Origin: Pseudomonadota bacterium
GTDB lineage: Bacteria > Bdellovibrionota_C > UBA2361 > OMII01
DNA: 64,000 nucleotides
NCBI GenBank assembly: GCA_026390555.1
Contig: JAPLFS010000072.1
Coordinates: 1 to 64,000, forward strand
Direction: 5' to 3'
How positions within the stretch are numbered: the stretch's first letter is position 1; the number at the start of each line of letters is the position of its first letter. Shown here one piece after another: positions 43,001-50,728 of this stretch. The notes under the pieces were generated by a model. The model worked only from the letters and a program-made list of their open reading frames with translations, had not been told where the DNA came from and did not search any database. The translations under genes were made by a program, and so were the position numbers.

Positions 43001-43330
43001 AAGGTGCGCCTCTTCCTAATTAGCCTTAAAGCTGGCGGTTCAGGTCTTAATCTTATGGCGGCAGATACCGTTATTATCTACGATCCGTGGTGGAACCCTG
43101 CTGTTGAGAGCCAAGCCGTTGACCGTGCTCACCGCATCGGGCAGAGCAAGACGGTCTCAGTCTATCGCTTAGTGACCGAGGAGTCGGTCGAGCAGAAGAT
43201 CATGACCCTTAAGGCTAAGAAATCGAAATTGGTTGACGCCCTTATCAATGAGAACGGGCTATCAACTGCAAATCTCTCAAAGATGGATCTTGAAAGCCTC
43301 TTTAGCCCACTCCCTGATGCTAGTAGTTAA
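40028..43330 (+). CDS. SNF2-family ATPase with N-terminal SWIM zinc finger
   Basis: A 1100-residue Swi2/Snf2 helicase-like protein. The SWIM finger is CxC...CxH at Cys75, Cys77, Cys88 and His90. The ATPase motor starts with DEMGLGKTVQ (Lys658, residues 652-661), has DEAQ at 753-756, and has a C-terminal helicase lobe (SQFRGMLSIIRGWL, DLIDRFSQDD, and RAHRIGQSKTV near 1032). A large 500-residue region between the finger and the motor is unique to this bacterial type. Such proteins may act on stalled RNA polymerase or chromatin-like complexes; the target is unknown. Confidence 0.9.
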   Translation: MIGTPTAAKSKILTHLRKLAPFSVVERGVGFATNDNVSECSYAGHTVTGHVREDEVTTHSVQLVVLSSHDIEASCSCSTATDMQEQWCAHAVALLWRAAELEFFEPRGGFGERESTFRANSSSPLEVANAIRDIQSISTEQGSWDSSGATTSSYAPSVSILLDLSSDRLGIKIFFDEVEQEPTIFDGFRTVSSRALDNILLQVLEDEGSWDDASHIWYINSSKGIELVLGLIEEYETVLSVGDSQPITLSHDPIGAKLLLTWQPGALELRMKWVIGSDDKRLEIQRTQEVFGTGPFWTMIKHRIYRLTPQAARIASIFDGSRSLTVPRAQVGPVLEALNDSEIRNEALLEVSNPELQPAAEIKTPVPMLQLERRDNASDHFTSNRQVELIATLDFEYPTAQAGSNVVFLRDRDFENEATAALHTIGFSSTNEKRRYALTGDAALDFIHDGNEKLTNPWKINGIDAIRKGMRFSELNIAIALASNTKGGADTNDEDLSSTRRPGAIDWFDCHVSVLQNNSNLPLSALFKNTRGDNDRWTRLDSGAYARVPGGSIAQLRTILGMVDPNCRVSNTIKTQLSLAQAISLSRINDNGFAVSLDKRLAALSAKLSSFAEIKPVKATKGFIGELRNYQEDGISWLNFLHEFELGGILADEMGLGKTVQALAFFQMLRDKRGKKEAKKPILIVAPTSVITNWTYEIRRFTPGMKSIMLHGPGRKVLFDQVPDADFVLTSYALLRLDRYELERFEFSYLVLDEAQNIKNPQATTTKAAKAIRARRRLAITGTPTENRPMELWSIMDFLMPGYLGSAEFFRSNIERPILEGGNSTQVAQMLNAKTRPFILRRLKADVEKELPAKIESVLHVDMTPSQRTMYNQILNEVRPKVFEAIKKKGIQGASISILAALLRLRQVCNHPNSIEAFSDLQGYDSGKFNLLKDLTQEALDSGRKILLFSQFRGMLSIIRGWLDEIGTEYLYLDGATRNRQDLIDRFSQDDKVRLFLISLKAGGSGLNLMAADTVIIYDPWWNPAVESQAVDRAHRIGQSKTVSVYRLVTEESVEQKIMTLKAKKSKLVDALINENGLSTANLSKMDLESLFSPLPDASS

Positions 43331-43596
43331 GAAGTTATTTTCGTAACATATTGAATCTTCTCTACCCACTAGGTGCGTCTTAGTAGATAGCGAGCGTGTG
43401 CTGGTTAGAGCTGCTGTTTGTTTTTAGATGCTGCTTATATACTACAAGATACTGCCAATTGGTCGGTATTTAGTCCACACTTGCTGTTTTTTATGGTACA
43501 TAGGCAACTGGATACTGGTGCTTAGCTGTAACCTCTTGTCATCATTTAGTAACTAGGTTAATTGACCTTCGATCATACCTGGATGGAGCTTCTATT
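43331..43596. other. intergenic region upstream of the IHF-like gene
   Basis: An AT-rich 266-base region. A weak promoter candidate is TTGTCA (about 43536-43541) with TTAATT 16 bases later. No repeats or genes recognised. Confidence 0.25.
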
Positions 43597-43929
43597 ATGG
43601 GTAACTCACGCTATTGTTTAACTAAGGCTGACCTTGCTGATTCTATCTATGCCGCTATCGACATAGATAAGCAGAAGGCTGCTCAGGTAGTTGAAGACTA
43701 CATTGAGCTGATCAAGGAGGCGCTCGACAAGGATGCTAAGGTGATGCTTTCAGGCTTCGGATGTTACGAAGTTAAGGCTAAGCCGGCTCGCCGCGGTCGC
43801 AATCCGCAAACACGCGAGACGATCATCCTGCGTGCTCGTCGGGTAGTTAAGTTCAAGCCCAGCCAACTCCTGCGCCGCGCTATTAACGGAGAGACCATCT
43901 CTGAGGACGAGATCGATAAGGAGTATTAA
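43597..43929 (+). CDS. HU/IHF-family DNA-bending protein (IHF alpha-like)
   Basis: A 110-residue histone-like protein. TKADLADSIYAAIDIDKQKAAQVVEDYIELIKEALDKD, LSGFGCYEVKAKPARRGRNPQT (the beta-arm containing the conserved Arg-Asn-Pro tip) and VKFKPSQLLRRAIN are standard. The GFGxYEVK/R-R-GRNP form and length resemble IHF alpha more than HU, but the extended C-tail (GETISEDEIDKEY) is acidic. The partner subunit is not in the window. Confidence 0.9.
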   Translation: MGNSRYCLTKADLADSIYAAIDIDKQKAAQVVEDYIELIKEALDKDAKVMLSGFGCYEVKAKPARRGRNPQTRETIILRARRVVKFKPSQLLRRAINGETISEDEIDKEY

Positions 43930-43993
43930 CTCCCCCGCACCGGTTAGTTTAATGGGGCAAATGGATCTCACTACATCATTGTGGGTGAGGTAG

Positions 43994-44974
43994 ATGGCTC
44001 AGTTTATTAAGCTCGTTTTTCAACTGTTAGTACTTATCGCGCTCTTTCTGAGTGCATTGTGGCTATTTGTGGCCCGCCCCTTTAACTTCACAACAACAAG
44101 GGAGAAGGTTAGCATTACTGCAGATCCCTCACGCCTGGAGGATACCGTGCGTAAGCTCTCGCTTACGATGGGGCCGCGCGATTTTAACCATCAGCAACAA
44201 CTCAGCACAATCGCCGATGATACCGCGTATACATTTCAGACTCACAACGCACGCGTCTCGTTACAAACTTACCTGGTTAACGATATATGCTTCCATAATG
44301 TGATATCTGAGTATGGACTCCCTGATTCAGAGGGGACCATAATAATCGGAGCGCACTACGACACCTACGGTGAGCTGCCTGGAGCCGATGATAATGCCAG
44401 CGGAGTAGCGGCGCTACTTGAACTCGGACGGATGTTTTCACAACAGCCCCCACCGATGAAGGTGTTACTAGTGGCCTATCCACTGGAGGAGCCCCCATTC
44501 TTTCGCACAAACGATATGGGCAGTTACGTTCATGCTGCATCTCTCAAGCATTCCAAAGAAAAGGTACGCCTTATGATAAGTCTTGAGATGATAGGTTATT
44601 TCTCTGATGCCCCGAACTCTCAGCGCTACTCACCCTCTGCGCTCTCCTGGATCTTCCCCACAACCGGCAACTTTATCGCCGTCGTTGGCCCCCCCTCCAT
44701 TAGTTCTGCAACCATCTCGCTTAAAAAAGCGATCACCCGTTCAACTGAGCTAGCGGCGCTGTCGATAAATGCACCGAGCCTACTGCCTGGTGTAGATTTT
44801 TCTGACCACCTGAACTACTGGAAACACGACTTTGATGCCGTTATGGTTACGGATACTGCGTTTCTGAGAAATCAGAATTATCACACTGAGAAAGATCTTC
44901 CCGAGACCCTAGACTACCATAGAATGGCGCAGGTGGTGACGGGGGTGCATTCTTATGTGATGAATAGCAACTAA
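43994..44974 (+). CDS. M28-family zinc peptidase, membrane-anchored
   Basis: An aminopeptidase-type metalloprotease of 326 residues with an N-terminal membrane helix (residues 7-27). Zinc ligands follow the family order: His121 and Asp123 (GAHYDTYG), Asp132 (GADDNASGV), Glu165/166 (YPLEEPPFF) and a C-terminal histidine in YHTEKDLPETLDYHRM. It overlaps the tkt 3' end in the convergent orientation (stop codons share bases 44971-44974). Substrate unknown. Confidence 0.85.
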   Translation: MAQFIKLVFQLLVLIALFLSALWLFVARPFNFTTTREKVSITADPSRLEDTVRKLSLTMGPRDFNHQQQLSTIADDTAYTFQTHNARVSLQTYLVNDICFHNVISEYGLPDSEGTIIIGAHYDTYGELPGADDNASGVAALLELGRMFSQQPPPMKVLLVAYPLEEPPFFRTNDMGSYVHAASLKHSKEKVRLMISLEMIGYFSDAPNSQRYSPSALSWIFPTTGNFIAVVGPPSISSATISLKKAITRSTELAALSINAPSLLPGVDFSDHLNYWKHDFDAVMVTDTAFLRNQNYHTEKDLPETLDYHRMAQVVTGVHSYVMNSN

Positions 44975-46962
44975 CTCTCAATCCAAGCAGCGATCCTCTC
45001 CTTAATCGCCTGTCCGGTAAATCCGAACTTCTCTGCCAGTATCTCGCCCGGCGCTGACGCTCCGTAGTGATCTATTCCGATTGCAAGGGCGTCCCTACCA
45101 AGGATAGAGCTCCAACCTAGCGTTACGCCCGCCTCCACTACTGCAATACGAGCACCGGCTGGGAATAGCTCTGCTTTGTACGCCGCTGACTGCGCCGTAA
45201 AGAGCTCAACACACGGCATCGAAACAACCTGTACAGAGTGGCCCTCGGCCTCCAGCATCGTAGCAGCCTCAACAGCAGCACCAACCTCAGAACCGGTAGC
45301 AACAAGCACAAGCTTTGGCTGCGAGCTCTCTTTAAGAATATAGCCGCCCTTAAGCACATCATCCGGACTAAACGAAGCAGGTCGCGTTAGGCTCGGTAAG
45401 TTCTGACGGCTAAAAATAAGGGTGCTCGGTCCATGCTTATGCGTAAGTGCTGCGTAGTAACACATCGCAACCTCAACTCCATCGGCCGGCCTTAAGACCC
45501 GCATATTTGGAATTAAACGCAGGCTCATAACGTGCTCAATCGGCTCGTGCGTTGGCCCATCCTCTCCGACCCAGAAGCTATCGTGCGTAAAGATATAGAG
45601 CGCCTGTAGATGCGAGATAGCTCCGACCCGCATCGCTGGCCGCATATAATCCGAGAATACTAGGAAGGTAGCCGTGTAGGGAATCCAGGCCTGCGTATAA
45701 GCCAAGCCATTCGCAAGCGACCCCATGGCGTGCTCACGCACCCCGAAGTGAATATTCTTGCCAGCAAAGTTTTCGTGGCTCACATCACCGCCGCCTTTAA
45801 TCGCCGTTTTTGTTGATGGATCAAGATCAGCAGAGCCCCCAACAAAACCTGGCACATATTTGGCGATCACCTGAATTGCAGCACCAGAGAGGTTTCTGGT
45901 CGCGTCCTTCTTGGGCTCCTTGAAGATCGCAAGTAGCTCATCCTTTAGTTTCGGATCTATTGCGCGTGCAAGTTGACTCTCAAGCTGCTTTGCTAGTTCA
46001 CCGTTTGATGATCTCCAGGTTGAGAAGCTGCCCTTCCAGGCCGAGGACTCCTCAACCTTTTTCTCTACTCTAGCTGCAATAAATGCCTGCACATCCTCTG
46101 GCACCAGGAACTGAGCATCCTCAGGCCAGCCGAGATTTCGCTTGGTAGCCTTTATCTCCTCCGCTCCAAGTGGCGCGCCGTGCGCCTCATGCGTATTGCT
46201 CTTGTTTGGACTTCCGAAGCCTAGCAACGTACGACAACAGATCAGGCTTGGGCGCCCCCTCTGTGCCAGCGCCTGATCGAGGCACTGCGCAACCTCCTGC
46301 ATATTGTGACCATCACAGGACTGCACGAACCAACCGTAGCCTTCGTATCTCTTAGCAACTGACTCGGTAAAACACAGCTCCGTCTCACCAGCGAGCGAGA
46401 TCTTATTGTCATCGTACATGTAGACCAGGTTGTCGAGTTGCATGTGTCCCGCAAGCGAGCCCGCCTCCGCAGAGACTCCTTCCATCAGATCACCATCACT
46501 AACTAAGGTAAAAACCCTATAGTTAAAGAGATCGGCTCCGTAACGGGCCGCAAGCATCTTGCCCGAGAGCGCTAGTCCTACGCTATTTGCAGCCCCCTGC
46601 CCCAACGGTCCGGTGGTGCACTCTACGCCTGGAGTTATACCGAACTCGGGATGGCCGGGGGTGATGCTCTCCCACTGACGAAACTGCTGAAGCTGGCTCA
46701 TCGGTAGGTCGTATCCAAAGAGATGCAACATAGAATAAAGCAACATACAGCCGTGCCCAGCTGAGAGCACAAAACGGTCGCGGTTAATCCAGCTTGGGTC
46801 CTTTGGATTAAAACGGAGGTAATTTGCCCATAGTACCGAGGTAAAATCAGCGGCACCAAGCGGCAGGCCAGGATGTCCGCTATTTGCCTTCTGCACCGCG
46901 TCGATTGAAAGGGTACGAACAGTTGTCGCCAAACGTTGAAGGTTCTTGATGTCTAGTGTCAT
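44971..46962 (-). CDS. tkt: transketolase
   Basis: Thiamine-diphosphate enzyme of the pentose phosphate pathway, moving two-carbon units between sugar phosphates. The ThDP motif SDGDLMEG...NLVYMYDDNKISLAG, the start segment SGHPGLPLGAADF, and the later transketolase signature GVREHAMGSLANGL and DSFWVGEDGPTHEP are intact. The 663-residue length is normal. It overlaps the M28 peptidase gene by four bases in a tail-to-tail layout. Confidence 0.97.
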   Translation of the reverse strand: MTLDIKNLQRLATTVRTLSIDAVQKANSGHPGLPLGAADFTSVLWANYLRFNPKDPSWINRDRFVLSAGHGCMLLYSMLHLFGYDLPMSQLQQFRQWESITPGHPEFGITPGVECTTGPLGQGAANSVGLALSGKMLAARYGADLFNYRVFTLVSDGDLMEGVSAEAGSLAGHMQLDNLVYMYDDNKISLAGETELCFTESVAKRYEGYGWFVQSCDGHNMQEVAQCLDQALAQRGRPSLICCRTLLGFGSPNKSNTHEAHGAPLGAEEIKATKRNLGWPEDAQFLVPEDVQAFIAARVEKKVEESSAWKGSFSTWRSSNGELAKQLESQLARAIDPKLKDELLAIFKEPKKDATRNLSGAAIQVIAKYVPGFVGGSADLDPSTKTAIKGGGDVSHENFAGKNIHFGVREHAMGSLANGLAYTQAWIPYTATFLVFSDYMRPAMRVGAISHLQALYIFTHDSFWVGEDGPTHEPIEHVMSLRLIPNMRVLRPADGVEVAMCYYAALTHKHGPSTLIFSRQNLPSLTRPASFSPDDVLKGGYILKESSQPKLVLVATGSEVGAAVEAATMLEAEGHSVQVVSMPCVELFTAQSAAYKAELFPAGARIAVVEAGVTLGWSSILGRDALAIGIDHYGASAPGEILAEKFGFTGQAIKERIAAWIES

Positions 46963-46986
46963 GAGGTGCTCCTGTTAAAAAAAATA

Positions 46987-47547
46987 CTATGGAACTGGCT
47001 TCCACTTAATGGAGCAGCCGAGAGGATTAATAAATTGTGGTTGTGGGGTCCTACCCTCTAGCACCGCAACAATTGCCTGAGAGAGGTAGTCCTGCGTGAC
47101 CTTACTGGGATCGCGGGGGCTATCGTTAATAGTGCCGTGATATACAAGCATGCTATCCTTATCAAAAAGATAGAGCTCTGGAGTACAGGCCGCATCAAAA
47201 GCTCGCGCAACATCTTGAGACTCATCGTAGAGGTAGGGATACGGCAACGACATCTGACTAGCTTTATCCTTCATCTTCTCGAAACTATCTTCAGGATACT
47301 GCGTTGCATCGTTACTGCTGATCCACACAGCCTTGAGGCCCTCGGCCTGATAGCGTCTAATAATCTCAATTAACATCTCCTCGCTCCCCTTGACGTATGG
47401 GCAGTGATTGCACAGAAACACAACCAAACTTGCACGAGCGCCCTGCAGATAATCAGAGCCAAGCTCTTTGCCATCAACATTAGGCAGGGTGAATTGCGGT
47501 AACTTTGAACCTAGAGTAAATCGATGGCTAGTAGTATCCCTCTGCAC
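46987..47547 (-). CDS. thioredoxin-fold protein, AhpC/TSA-like
   Basis: A 186-residue redoxin. FLCNHCPYVKGSEEM carries the CxxC site (CNHC), and AFDAACTPELYLFD holds a second Cys and the cis-Pro region typical of this family (also YHGTINDSPRDPS). It is a peroxiredoxin or thiol-disulfide reductase; no signal peptide is present so it acts in the cytoplasm. It lies just upstream of tkt on the same strand. Confidence 0.85.
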   Translation of the reverse strand: MQRDTTSHRFTLGSKLPQFTLPNVDGKELGSDYLQGARASLVVFLCNHCPYVKGSEEMLIEIIRRYQAEGLKAVWISSNDATQYPEDSFEKMKDKASQMSLPYPYLYDESQDVARAFDAACTPELYLFDKDSMLVYHGTINDSPRDPSKVTQDYLSQAIVAVLEGRTPQPQFINPLGCSIKWKPVP

Positions 47548-47620
47548 GTTATACCCCCTGATCCGATTGGTAACCGGCTAAACAATCTATAAAACAGCGC
47601 TTCCCGTAAAGGTAGCTCTA

Positions 47621-48463
47621 TTACTTTAACGTTACGGCGTGACGGGAGTGCTGGCGCAGGAACTTCTCAACCTCACCGGAGAACCACTCAGGGTGCTCAA
47701 TCATAGGAGCATGCCCACACTTCTTAACCGTTACGAGGGTAGAATTAGGTATAAGCTTATGGAACATCTCTGCGACCTCCATAGTCGTTACCTGATCATC
47801 CTCTCCCCACAGTAACAAGGTTGGCACCTTTACCTCACCCAAAAGATCCTTAAGGTTGTCCTTTTTGGCGCTCCTAGCGGCGTGAATCAAACTCAAAACG
47901 TGGTGTTTATTAGCTAGGATCTTGACGATCTCAGAGATCGCTTCTTCGGTGATAAACTTTTCGTTAACGAAAACCTTGGCCATATGCTCTAGCACGAAAT
48001 CGCGCCCAGGGCGAACCGGAAGCGAGTCTACCGAGTGCTCATAGAGCCCGCTGGTAGCACTTAGAATTAAGCAATCAACTAGCTGCGGGGCAGCTAAATA
48101 GAGCCGTAACGCTACATGTCCACCGAGAGAATTTCCGCACATCGTTACCGGGGCAAGTCCACGCTGGAGTACGAACCGCTCAGTATAGTGCGCCAAAGCC
48201 TTTATCTTGAGCTCTGAGCGATGCGCCGTAAGAAGTGGAAAGCTGAGCGCCATCGGCTTGGCGTACTGTGCCATTAACGGCTGCACCGTATCCCAATTGG
48301 ATAACGCCCCAAATAGGCCGTGTAACAGCACTATCTCTGGGCCCTTCGTTCCCATCTCAACGGTCTTGAACTGCAACTCCTCCTCCTGCTTTAACAACAC
48401 AGGATCAGAGGCACCAAGTTTTGGAAGGGAATCTTTAACGAACTTGAAAATACTTTTAGCCAT
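47621..48463 (-). CDS. alpha/beta hydrolase
   Basis: A 280-residue serine hydrolase: VLLHGLFGALSNWDT (oxyanion loop), MCGNSLGGHVAL (nucleophile Ser), LLWGEDDQVT (Asp) and CGHAPMIEHPEWF (His). Resembles 2-hydroxymuconate-semialdehyde hydrolase-type enzymes; substrate unknown. A 275-base gap separates it from parE. Confidence 0.85.
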   Translation of the reverse strand: MAKSIFKFVKDSLPKLGASDPVLLKQEEELQFKTVEMGTKGPEIVLLHGLFGALSNWDTVQPLMAQYAKPMALSFPLLTAHRSELKIKALAHYTERFVLQRGLAPVTMCGNSLGGHVALRLYLAAPQLVDCLILSATSGLYEHSVDSLPVRPGRDFVLEHMAKVFVNEKFITEEAISEIVKILANKHHVLSLIHAARSAKKDNLKDLLGEVKVPTLLLWGEDDQVTTMEVAEMFHKLIPNSTLVTVKKCGHAPMIEHPEWFSGEVEKFLRQHSRHAVTLK

Positions 48464-48738
48464 GTAGGCCCTAACTACAGAATACTTCTCAGAGCTACTC
48501 GCCGTTCACCCCGGGCTAACGCCCACTATTACTTACTCTGAGAACCAATTCGAACTCGATATCTCTATCTTATCCGCTGAACGTCCCTGATACATAGTAT
48601 ATCAGCTATGTGTGTGTAAATACGGAGAGAAACTCTCCTCTCTTCCGTGCCTTATTTGACTATCGCTTAAACCTCACTTATTCGCAGCAGTAGTCGCACC
48701 TCCGCGCTAAGTACCTGTTACAATGAGGCTTTTAATAG
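48464..48738. other. intergenic region with alternative hairpins
   Basis: No gene is seen. It holds CTGATA-CATAGTA-TATCAG and the overlapping ACATAG-TATATCAG-CTATGT, which are mutually exclusive, and GGAGAG-AAA-CTCTCC (all near 48590-48645). It is the 3' side of parE and upstream region of the hydrolase. Confidence 0.35.
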
Positions 48739-50679
48739 CTATAGATCCACCTCAAGACGATGTGCGTTTTCCTGAATAAGCCTATATCGCTCACTTGGAT
48801 CCTTTCCTAATAAACTTTCAAGCATGGCATCGACCTCAATAGGGTCCTCAACCGTCAACTGAAGCAGCTTTCTGGTCTTTGGATTGAGGGTGGTATCCCA
48901 GAGGGTTTCCGGATTCATCTCACCTAATCCCTTAAAGCGTGTAATGTGAACCTTACCTCGCGCTCCACGCGTCCCTCGCTCCTTGAGGATCTCCTCCTTC
49001 TCCTCATCCGAATACACCCAGAGAACCTCCTCCTTAGAACCGCTTCCGAATCTGAGGCGATAGAGCGGTGAGATACCGATGTATAGGTGTCCCTTTTCAA
49101 CGAGGGGGCGCAGGAATTTATAGAAGAACGCCATCAGCAAAGCCGAGATATGCATTCCATCAGCGTCAGCATCGGTTAGAATTATGACCTTCGAGTAACG
49201 CAGCTTATCTAGTCTGATATTTTTACCGATGCCACAGCCAAGCGCTGAAACTAAATCAAGCAGCTCTTTGTTCTCGTGCAGTTTAGCTTCCGTTGTTGAT
49301 ACCGAGTTAAGAACCTTTCCACGCAACGGCAATACAGCCTGAATCGCACGGTCCCTACCCTGCTTGGCGCTACCACCTGCGGAATCTCCCTCTACGATAA
49401 AGACCTCAGATGAATCAGGCTTGGTTGATGAGCAATCCGCTAACTTACCCGGTAAATTAAGGCGATGACTAATGCCGATCTTTCGGCTGATGCCCTGCGA
49501 AGCGGAGCGCGCTGCCGCACGCGCCTTAGCCGCTAAGGTGATACGCTCCACGAGCGCATTGGCAACACTAGGCTTTGAATTCAGTACGTTTTCAAAGCTC
49601 TTAAGCAGAGCATCAAGTGGCGGCTCGATCTCTGGATTGTTAAGGCGGTCTTTAGTCTGGCCCTGAAATTGAAGCTGACTAACAGATCCTGGAACACTCA
49701 CCGAAATAACAGCTATAAGCCCCTCGCGGATATCCTCTCCTGTTATCTTAACACCCTTCGGAAGAAGATCGTGAACCGAGATGTAGTTTCTTATAGCCTT
49801 TGAGAGTCCGGTCTTGAAACCTTCCTCATGCGTTCCGCCACCCTTTGTATGGATACCGTTAACATAGGAGTGCAGCTGCTCCTGAGTTGACTCAGTCCAA
49901 CAAAATGCAACTTCAATCTTAATGCCGTTTACTCGATCAAGATCAAAGCACTCTCCACTAATGGGAGTCTGGCTTGCTAACGTAAGTAGCGAGCTGAGAA
50001 AGGACTTAATCCCCTCCGGATGGTAGAAGGTGCGCTCTGTGGCGTTCTTCAAATCGTTAAAAACAAGCCTCAGACCCTTATAGAGAAACGATTTTTCCTC
50101 GATGATTTTCTCTAGACGGGCCGCTGAGAACTCTATGCTCTTAAATATCTCGGTATCGGGCCTAAAGAATATCCGGGTCCCTTTACGACGGGTTGCGCCC
50201 CCCTTCTTAATCGGCCCATCGGTTTTACCGCGGGTAAAGCTCTGCTTCCACTCAAACCCTTCGCGACAAACAGTAGCTTCAAGCGTTTCGGAGAGCGCGT
50301 TAACGACCGATGCTCCAACTCCGTGCAGACCGCCCGCGGTCACATAGTTATGGTCATTAAACTTGCCTCCGGCATGCAGCGTAGTAAGAATTATCTCAAG
50401 CGCCGGCTTTTTGAACTTCGGGTGAATATCAACCGGAATACCTCGGCCATTATCTTCGACCGTAACGCTCTCGCCGTCCTTATGGAGCGTTACCGTAATA
50501 GTATCGGCGTGCCCGTTCATCGCCTCGTCAACCGAGTTATCTATTATCTCTCGCACGAGATGGTGCAGCCCTGCAGGCCCATCCGTACCACCGATATACA
50601 TACCGGGGCGTTTTCTAACCGGATCAAGTCCCTCAAGAACCTCGATATCAACTGCGCTGTATGAACTGCCCTTCGCCAT
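48739..50679 (-). CDS. parE: DNA topoisomerase IV subunit B
   Basis: ATPase subunit of topoisomerase IV, which decatenates daughter chromosomes. The GHKL ATPase has REIIDNSVDEAMNG, EDNGRGIPVDIHP and GGLHGVGASVVNALSE. The TOPRIM motifs EGDSAGGSAKQGRDRAIQAV and LTDADADGMHISALL are present. At 646 residues it lacks the insertion of GyrB, and its position next to parC favours ParE over GyrB. The GTG at 50697 is an alternative start. Confidence 0.93.
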   Translation of the reverse strand: MAKGSSYSAVDIEVLEGLDPVRKRPGMYIGGTDGPAGLHHLVREIIDNSVDEAMNGHADTITVTLHKDGESVTVEDNGRGIPVDIHPKFKKPALEIILTTLHAGGKFNDHNYVTAGGLHGVGASVVNALSETLEATVCREGFEWKQSFTRGKTDGPIKKGGATRRKGTRIFFRPDTEIFKSIEFSAARLEKIIEEKSFLYKGLRLVFNDLKNATERTFYHPEGIKSFLSSLLTLASQTPISGECFDLDRVNGIKIEVAFCWTESTQEQLHSYVNGIHTKGGGTHEEGFKTGLSKAIRNYISVHDLLPKGVKITGEDIREGLIAVISVSVPGSVSQLQFQGQTKDRLNNPEIEPPLDALLKSFENVLNSKPSVANALVERITLAAKARAAARSASQGISRKIGISHRLNLPGKLADCSSTKPDSSEVFIVEGDSAGGSAKQGRDRAIQAVLPLRGKVLNSVSTTEAKLHENKELLDLVSALGCGIGKNIRLDKLRYSKVIILTDADADGMHISALLMAFFYKFLRPLVEKGHLYIGISPLYRLRFGSGSKEEVLWVYSDEEKEEILKERGTRGARGKVHITRFKGLGEMNPETLWDTTLNPKTRKLLQLTVEDPIEVDAMLESLLGKDPSERYRLIQENAHRLEVDL

Positions 50680-50728
50680 CTTGTTCTTTTTTATCACACA
50701 AAATTATACAACTAGCTCTCGCCCCTGC

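Noticed and set aside
40028-43330. SNF2 ATPase as part of a phage-defence island
   Set aside because: Neighbours are serA, an IHF-like gene and a peptidase; no nuclease, methylase or other defence partner is present.
48590-48645. Alternative hairpins as a riboswitch
   Set aside because: Mutually exclusive stems are present but no aptamer signature, and the region is mainly a parE 3' flank.
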